DNA of 64,000 nucleotides, taken from Mesodorylaimus sp. YZB2_4 (Eukaryota; Nematoda; Enoplea; Dorylaimida; Dorylaimidae). The notes under the pieces were generated by a model. It saw only the letters and a list, made by a program, of their open reading frames with translations. It had not been told where the DNA came from and did no database searches. The position numbers were made by a program, and so were the translations under genes. Location of the stretch: contig JASANH010000427.1 of NCBI GenBank assembly GCA_030248295.1, positions 310,001 to 374,000 on the forward strand, written 5' to 3'. Shown here piece after piece: positions 57,501 through 64,000 of the stretch (the stretch's first letter is position 1; the number at the start of each line of letters is the position of its first letter).

Positions 57501-60383
57501 AACCAGAAAATTGTGAAAAATTTTTAGTTATTAAAGAACAAATTTTTTAAAAAATATCTTCCGTCTAAATGCCCCATTGCATCTTAGATTTTTTTTAAAT
57601 CGCCTAAAATTTTCTTACAACACGAAGCAGGCAGTACAACTTTAGAAAATATTATTGCGCCTACAATTCAGAATATTAAGTCTATACTTGGTTATTCTAT
57701 CAAATAACCCGCTTTATTCCCACGGTTCTTGTCTTTTCTCATTCTAAACCAATTTTGGTGTCACTTTTCAAATAAGATTATCCCCATAATTTGTTTGGCT
57801 TCTGTCCACTCTGTAAGTCTTTGCTGACCGCTGCTGAGTTCCTTTCTTCGATCGAGCTGATTAAATTTATTCCCATGACTTGGTTTTGAAGCATGTGTTT
57901 TGTCCAACCTTTTCTATTCGCTTCGATTTACTTCTCTCGCTTAGCTTCAACAAAACGGAAACGAATAAAATTGACTTTCGGTCAATTTTTCTAAAGCCTT
58001 AGTCCTTGTTGCTGGGGGGCCTCGCTCAGTCCACCTCAATTCCTATTCACTCTGACGTTCACACAAAAGGTCAATTCGATTTCCTACACCACCAACTCGG
58101 CTAACATTTTTGCCTAATAAACTTTGAACGTTTGCAATTACACTTTTGAAAAAGGGAATAGAATAAATAATAGATATTTCTTGAAAGCCATTTTCGAAAT
58201 CGTGAGTTTCAATAAAATAGTCAGTAAAATTGATTCGCTTGGGAGTCAATTTTTTAATTGCTTCCCCTAATTATTTTGTTTTTGATTACTGTAAATTGTT
58301 TGAATAAAAATATATTCAATCACATACTTGGCATTGTTCCTATTTTTAAATTTCGCGCTTTTTTGTGATTGCAGTTCTCGTGAATATAAAATGAAAAAAT
58401 TACAATCAAAATGTGTCAAAACTTTAAAAACTGACAGACAAATCTGAAAAAATTTTCCTGAATTTATTCATAAAATTTGTGTGAAGCTATATATTTTAGA
58501 TGTTTTAAAATTTTTGTTAGCTCACGAGCAGGCATTATTTGCTATCAGGCCAATCACAGCGGAAGGAAGGCAGGCTTGATGCAAAAACAGATTTTTGCTC
58601 AGAAAGATATGCAGAATTTGAACAATGCTCATTTGCTTCAGACACAAAGAAAAGCCGAAAAAATTCTATAGCAAAGCAACCAGCATACTTTCCAGAAGAA
58701 TCTTACCGAAAAATTGCTGACGCACAAAATTTTGTTTTTCAAGAATATTTTTCTAATTATTTGAATGACGCAATTTTTTAGAAACATTCTTAGAGTTTTT
58801 CGTCATCCTGTCAATTAAGAGTGCCAAAATTTTTTTTTCAATTAGAATTCTTTGACAGAAGGGTTTGTTTTTTTTCGAACCTGCGAATAAGCGACTGATC
58901 AATATTGATCAAATTTTAGCTTCACTCTTTCTGCCATTAATTAGTTTTCTCTTCCTTTTCTGCAGACACTCTGACCCTGTGCCAGACATTTCCTTGTGCT
59001 ACAATGAGTACATATCGAACAGTCAGTATCAAAAATGCTTGAGGAGTCCATTAAAAAATTTCGAGAGAACCTTTTTTGAGTAATTTTATTATGAGTGTCT
59101 TGTGTGGACATAATTTATCGAATCAGCATTGACTCAGCAGGATTTCTTTTAGGGCATTTCATATTTAGAAAAGGCAAAAATTTGAAGTCCACTTGCACTG
59201 TAGAGCAGATCTTTCGGGGTGACTATAGTGGAGGTGTGCAGTCTAGTATGAACTAATAAGATACTCCCACGCAAGGAAATTTAAATGTGTCAACTCAAGT
59301 GTGTGAATTGCATTCTGATTGCCTGGGCCGATCTCTTTAATGATTTTAGATTTTTTGGATTCCCGCCTTTCGAGTTTCTCTTTTCAGTAAAATAGACACC
59401 TGAAAATTCTATCTTTCTATCAACAGCGTCCATGAGCTGACAGTGGTAAAATATAGTTACGAGCTGATACAGGAATAAATGTTCATGTACTGTACATTGA
59501 AAAAACCGCTTGTTCTTTAAAAATACACTCGAAGCTATCAAGCTTGCAATGGTGCTTGTTAATGACTGACTTTTAGTCGAGTTAGTCCGTGCCAAATATT
59601 GACTTTCATTGTTCCACTTTTCCGACTAGGTACTCGCACAGATTAGTCGCCTGGCAACTAAGTAGTTTAGACCTGGTTCGAATAGGATATTTGCCACAGG
59701 GTTGAAGAATTGTGACGCAAGCTGCATTCAGATGACAAAAGAATAAGGTGTAATTTGTTCGAGCATATAGTATTGGGTACAGCATGGAAATGACTGGCAT
59801 ATTTTATGAGTGGTCAACTGTTTCAGGGGCCTTCAGATTATACGATTTGGACAACGATGGTTTCATAACAAGACAAGAAATGTTGAGCATTGTGGACTCC
59901 ATATATAAAATGGTTGCCAATTCAGTTCAACTGCCCGAAGAGGAGAATACGCCCGAAAAACGTGTGGACAAAATTTTCAGGATGATGGATAAAGTGAGTA
60001 TAAACAAAGCTGTACTTTGGAAGGTCTTATGTGATTTTGGATTGTCTCTGTTAGCCGTGGATGCTATTCTTTTTTGAGTATAGATTTGATGGACCTTCCT
60101 GAAATACTAGATTCAAGATATTGTAGAATTTCTGATAAGATTTTGACAGTGCATTTTTTAAAATTGTATCTAAAACTCCTATTTTTGAAGCTCGGCTAAC
60201 ACGAAAACTTCAACCCCCAAAAGACACTGGATTGAACAGTTTATTGCCATATTGAACCGTTTTTAATTATCGCTTCGATTTCAGAATAATGATTCGCAGC
60301 TGACGTTACAAGAATTTAAAGAAGGCGCCAAGGCCGATCCATCGATCGTTCATGCCCTATCCTTGTACGAAGGCCTTACCTAA
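54595..60383 (+). CDS. NCS1: Neuronal calcium sensor 1 / frequenin (7 exons, 190 aa)
   Basis: A myristoylated EF-hand calcium sensor that regulates phosphatidylinositol 4-kinase, channels and neurotransmitter release. Exons: 54595-54658, 54711-54735, 56120-56168, 56226-56315, 56420-56498, 59827-59993 and 60285-60383. The total is 191 codons, exactly the canonical length. [10 protein letters not shown] is the myristoylation start. EF1 is degenerate (DCPNGML, 37-43) as in the whole family. EF2 is [12 protein letters not shown] (73-84) and EF3 [12 protein letters not shown] (109-120). EF4 is [12 protein letters not shown] (157-168), where Ser replaces the usual central Gly. [15 protein letters not shown] precedes EF4, and the C-terminus is ALSLYEGLT. 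An in-frame TAG at 54580 fixes the start. Intron 5 (56499-59826, 3.3 kb) shows no gene. MITE family 1 copies sit in introns 2 and 6. Confidence 0.97.
55976..56071. mobile_element. MITE family 1, copy 4 (short, NCS1 intron 2)
   Basis: GGATGTTTCTTTTAGCCGTGC and GGCACGGCCAACTGAAAATC are diverged forms of the family ends, only about 95 bp apart, so most of the core is deleted. Confidence 0.55.
56499..59826 (+). other. NCS1 intron 5, no gene recognised
   Basis: 3.3 kb of A/T-rich intron. GGGCGGGAATTCAAATTT near 56675 and ATTCCCGCC near 59363 are copies of the dispersed A/T-plus-CCCGC motif. Short frames show no family features, and no inverted repeat or tRNA-like box stood out. Confidence 0.45.
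60041..60208. mobile_element. MITE family 1, copy 5 (NCS1 intron 6)
   Basis: ATTGTCTCTGTTAGCCGTGG and GCTCGGCTAACACGAAAAC are the two ends, 168 bp overall. With copy 4, it gives two insertions in one gene. Confidence 0.65.
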
Positions 60384-60712
60384 TGTATGAGCTGATTTTA
60401 TTTTCAGTTTTTTGTTCTTCTTTTTCAAAATCTCCTTTTACTTCTTAGTTCGTGACCTTTTTGTCTGACTGCTTGTCTGAATTTTCTGCTATATTTCTAC
60501 GATATCGAGTATATTTGCGCTGGTTCGTGTCATTGATGATGCTAAATCGGTTGTCTTTGCCTCAAGCTTCACTTTTTCTCCGCTTGATTAAAAATCAAAA
60601 AATTCGGAGTTTTTTCATTCAAATTAAATGCAGGGTAATGATTTTAAAATTTAGATGCTATACAGTCGAACTGACGTGAGTACACTCTCTATAGTAGCAT
60701 GGGAGGGGGTGG

Positions 60713-61713
60713 ACCTTGAAGAAGGTGAGTACGCTGTGATATGTGCATAGTCCCCATTTAAAAAAGGCTGGCATACTTCGTTTTGCTCAGATCCATAACC
60801 CTGTTTTTAAAAATGCGAAAATCGAGTTTTCGGAGAAAGTTGAATTGCATGCACTTCGCGCGTTTTCGTCTGTGATGCGCAGGATAGCAGAGTACTGTGA
60901 TCGCAAAGGTTTTTGAGTAGCATTAGTGAAAAATGGGTCGGATCTACTGTATTTCTTTCAGATTTAACAGCGTACTTGATCTTATTCGTGATTGTTGAAA
61001 TAAAACAGTGCTTCCGCCAAATATATCAAATTTTAGGTCAGCAATAATGTGGCATATGTTTATATTTGTATGCTCCCGTTTCAGTGCTGGAATTGTGAAC
61101 GACTCAATGGCAAGAGTTTTACTCGCACTAGCACTCAGAAGGGCAATAAACTTTCAGACAATAAACTTAAAAGGGGAGGCGCGATGATTCTTTATTGATG
61201 TCTCAAAATTAATACATAGGCTACGAATAGGTGATGAAAATTTTTTGAAACGCAGAAAAATCAAAGCAGATGTATTCCTCTGCTAAAACATGTAAGTGTT
61301 CCTGTCGAAATTGTCCTGGCGTAGCTATCACTAAAAATTTTGAGCAAAAAATCGTATTCCACCAATTATAACACTCCTAGAACAAAGAGGTGGGTTTGGG
61401 GGACCTGAAAATTGACACTGACCTGTTTTTTGGAACACTTTTTACCAATTTTTGTGGTAATTTTACTGACAAATTACAAAAAATATACAGAAACACTAAA
61501 CCAATTGATTTGAATGAAAAACCAGTGGTTACGGTATGACGTCCTGCCTGCGCATCAAAGTCGAAACCGCGCGAAGTGCGTGCAAATAAACTTTCTGCGA
61601 AAATTCGATTTTCGCATTCTTAAAAACAGGGATACGGATCTGAGCAAAACGAAGTATGCCAACTTTATTTTACAGGGGGACCAGATATTATAGCATACTC
61701 ACTTTCTTCAAGG
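60713..61713. mobile_element. 1-kb foldback element with ~170-bp inverted arms
   Basis: The left arm begins CCTTGAAGAAGGTGAGTACG and includes GGCATACTTCGTTTTGCTCA, CTGTTTTTAAAAATGCGAAA and GCACTTCGCGCG, to about 60890. The right arm (about 61545-61713) is its reverse complement with a few substitutions and ends CTCACTTTCTTCAAGG. The ~650-bp centre holds no transposase. No clear target duplication flanks it. Arms are similar enough to suggest fairly recent activity. Confidence 0.82.
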
Positions 61714-61928
61714 TTTTTATAGCTTTAAAGATAAGAAGCGCGGGAATACAAATTTTTGAAATAAAAATGTTGAACAGATCAAACATACATTAAATCACCA
61801 TCGAGGAAGTCCTGGCAGGATAAAATTTTGCAGGTGTATTTGCGCCAGAGAAACTTGAAATCCAACAGACTGGGGCAAGCGAGGTTTTACAGAAAACTTG
61901 ATTAAAACAAGGACAAATACAAAAAGTC

Positions 61929-62222
61929 TGAGCGGTGGTGCAGCGGTTCGGCATTCGTCTCTCCATATTGCTTGAGAAGGAGTGGCTGGACTCGTCCCGG
62001 GTTCGATCCCCGGTGATGGAGGTCGGTTTGCGAACCATGAACCCTCGCTGACCTTGCACGCCAGCCCTCGCGTGGGTGGTCCAGTCCAGGGTGTGCCCTC
62101 GCGTGGAGGTGCTCCCATTTGAGACGCTGCTGCGTTTACTGGTCCCCGCACAACCTTGCTTAGAACGGTTGACTGGGGACTGGCTATAAGGGCCGTTTGT
62201 GCAAAAACCATATTAAAAAAAA
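61929..62222 (+). mobile_element. tRNA-derived SINE, family 1, full-length copy
   Basis: This is the best copy. A box TGGTGCAGCGG, B box GGTTCGATCCC, then GGAGGTCGGTTTGCGAACCA, GTGCCCTCGCGTGGAGGTGC, TTGCTTAGAACGGTTGACTG and GGCTATAAGG, ending ATTAAAAAAAA. The head resembles a class II (long variable arm) tRNA. About 290 bp, typical for SINEs. Confidence 0.8.
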
Positions 62223-62856
62223 TGCCTTTGCCATATTTTTAGTTTAGAGCCTGTCTAACTCTTACTTCTTTGAATAAGGGAATGTCTGACAAAAAAAACG
62301 TGAGAGCTGCTTCTTCGGCGAGGAAACTTTAGAAATTACTTAATTTTTATTTGCTTCAGTATAACTGTGAGATTTTAAAGAATATCCATATTAAAAAATA
62401 TTAATTCTGGAAAGTGATATTAAAAAATGTATTAGTATTTGATGAACTTCTCCAGCATACTGGGCAACAGTAACTTTATTTCACTCTGAACCCGACTGCT
62501 AAGTTTTTAAATCAATAAACCTGAACGATTTTTACAATTCTCCGCTTTGAACACTCATAAGAGCCTCACCTTTTACCCCATTAACCGCTTTCAACATTTT
62601 GTATCTGGTAGCCCCTTAGCCTAAACCCCTTATAACCAGGGGGGGGGGGGGGGAAGTAACTGATAATGTCGTGACACTTATTTTTTGAAGCCATTTTTGG
62701 CTCTTATTTTATGATTTCTCCCATCCTGGTCATTTCTAATAGTATCATCACAAAAACGCCATATTTTCAGCGCAAAAGCATGCTATTGCGAAAATTTTTT
62801 TGATATGGGTACTAATGCGGAACTGCAGCTCCACCAAGTTTATACTCAGTTGTGAT
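62223..62856. other. Spacer 3' of the DEG/ENaC gene, with a 15-G tract
   Basis: A/T-rich non-coding sequence with a 15-G run at 62639-62653. No gene or polyadenylation signal for the minus-strand channel could be assigned with confidence. Confidence 0.4.
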
Positions 62857-64000
62857 CTACCAAAAACAAATTCCATCAGCGCACATAGCACGAACATGAT
62901 TCACAAAGAATATGATAATCTGCAGAATTGTCATAAGCGTAGCTCCAACAAACAATCCCAGTGCCCCGCCCACATTGTTAATCAAATCTGTAAAACTATA
63001 AGTTTTAACTTCCACAATGATCATCATCTCGCCATCATACTTGGCCATATGTTCTACGTGTATCTCGAAAAAGGATACGTTTTCTTGGCTATTACCACCA
63101 ATTGGATGCACAAATTCATGCCATGCCTCGTTTAGACGATAAAGGGTTCTCACACACTTGCGTGGACAATGTTTGAAACAATCCTGGAGCGCCATTTCAT
63201 GCCTGTCTGAGGCAGCAAATTCACCATATGTCTCATTGCTTGGTAAGAGCTCAAAAAAGTTACAGCTCTCTGATGGATTCAGTTTTTGACTAGCTAATGA
63301 ATATCGGAATGCTTGACATCCAATCAGTGCCTTGTAATGTTTGTTCAGGCATTGTGCTTCGCAAGTGGACTCGGAGTACTTTTCATATTGATTATCCCAG
63401 TCCACGCATGGCGACTCCTCGTCGTTCAATGTGCCCAAACGTTGGGCACTAATTATTACTTTGGTACGATGAGATTTCAGGGCGCAGAGGGGTGCGTGTG
63501 AACTGTAAATGAGATTTGGGCTAGGCTTCAAATGGAGCCATAAATCTGATCCCGCTTGTGCAATGTCGCTGGTCATGTCTTGAAATTTGATAGATATCAC
63601 AGTGGCCGTTGACAAACGTCGACCACCGGCGGCTATGGAAAACATGTAACATGGTTGATAATGCGCAAAATATTTACCCAAAAATTTTGCTCTTTTGTCA
63701 TGCCATTTTAGAGCCATGGATATTTTTTCAAAATCTTTTTTAGCATTGACAATCTGTAAATCGATCGATATTGTAAAATAATAATCGATTAGTGATGAAA
63801 AATTGTGCAGTTTGTAAAAAGCGTAGAAGTCAGATTTAGCTTTGGTGATGTTTCGGATGTCCATATCGGGCCATGTAGTGATGTATGCCAGAGAATATTT
63901 TAGAGCGTCAGGAGTGATGCCCAGTGACAATGCTTTTTCTGCCTCGAACCATGGCGCAGGACAGAAGGCGATGGGCGGAATGGTAAAGTACGAGGAAGAG
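62857..64000 (-). CDS. DEG/ENaC-family sodium channel subunit, 3' part (cut by window edge)
   Basis: A trimeric amiloride-sensitive-type cation channel of the plasma membrane. The frame is open from the window edge to the stop at 62857-62859, about 380 residues in one exon. The apparent internal start near 63930 is not real, because the frame continues upstream through PPIAFCPAPWFEAEKAL, the conserved post-TM1 block. The extracellular cysteine-rich region follows (SPCVDWDNQYEKYSESTCEA, SCNFFELLPSNETYG, CFKHCPRKCVRTLYRL). TM2 is about NVGGALGLFVGATLMTILQI, and the cytoplasmic tail is only ~13 residues. The selectivity motif reads GAT where most family members have G/S-x-S. The N-terminus and TM1 lie beyond the window. 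Which clade it belongs to cannot be told. Confidence 0.92.
   Translation of the reverse strand, partial: SSSYFTIPPIAFCPAPWFEAEKALSLGITPDALKYSLAYITTWPDMDIRNITKAKSDFYAFYKLHNFSSLIDYYFTISIDLQIVNAKKDFEKISMALKWHDKRAKFLGKYFAHYQPCYMFSIAAGGRRLSTATVISIKFQDMTSDIAQAGSDLWLHLKPSPNLIYSSHAPLCALKSHRTKVIISAQRLGTLNDEESPCVDWDNQYEKYSESTCEAQCLNKHYKALIGCQAFRYSLASQKLNPSESCNFFELLPSNETYGEFAASDRHEMALQDCFKHCPRKCVRTLYRLNEAWHEFVHPIGGNSQENVSFFEIHVEHMAKYDGEMMIIVEVKTYSFTDLINNVGGALGLFVGATLMTILQIIIFFVNHVRAMCADGICFW

Noticed and set aside
63928-63930. Start codon of the channel gene at 63930
   Set aside because: It is a non-ATG codon and the frame continues upstream to the window edge through a conserved DEG/ENaC block, so the true start is outside the window.

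Overview
The window is animal nuclear DNA. Genes are split by many short introns (down to 51-80 bp), the acceptors are U-rich right up to the AG (TTTTCAG, TTTTAG, TTGCAG), and intergenic spacing is tight on the right-hand side. Several features point to a nematode or a close ecdysozoan relative: the acceptor style, a family of stomatin paralogs, a DEG/ENaC channel, arrays of the extended GATA site ACTGATAAG, dispersed A/T-rich motifs ending in TTTCCCGC, and acceptor-like AGs just before several start codons. No ribosomal, organellar or bacterial genes were seen, and the species is not identified.

Layout. (1) 67-26099: three stomatin-like (PHB/SPFH) genes in tandem on the + strand (67-8788, 11821-14014, 20555-26099). 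The first has a 7-kb intron that holds a complete antisense GSK3-like kinase gene (2852-5670). Introns of the second and third stomatin genes are packed with TGATAA sites. One intron carries a 12-site array in a single orientation with recurring ~22-bp spacing. (2) 27004-32762: coatomer beta (COPB1). (3) 33000-44975: a 15-exon Rubicon homologue (RUBCN), starting only 237 bp after the COPB1 stop. (4) 45648-46940: a single-exon gene for an unrecognised two-helix membrane protein. (5) 47370-49935: PIG-T of the GPI transamidase. (6) 54595-60383: frequenin/NCS-1. (7) 62857-64000: the C-terminal part of a DEG/ENaC channel on the - strand, cut by the window edge. All split genes were assembled exon by exon and every reading frame closes.

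The rest is dense non-coding mobile DNA. It includes at least five long inverted-repeat (foldback) elements, one with a clear 9-bp target duplication, and two short MITE families. It also includes at least two tRNA-derived SINE families plus a third tRNA-like repeat block, eleven G or C homopolymers of 12 or more bases, and several local duplications. No autonomous transposase or reverse transcriptase gene is visible, so these elements must be mobilised from elsewhere.

Functional links are modest. Stomatins are known to regulate DEG/ENaC channels, and both families occur here, though about 37 kb apart. COPB1, Rubicon and PIG-T all act in membrane traffic or ER biology, but they are housekeeping genes and co-location alone implies no shared pathway. 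The strongest candidates for unusual biology are the phased GATA-site array, the GATA-rich hairpin, and the kinase nested in the stomatin gene.
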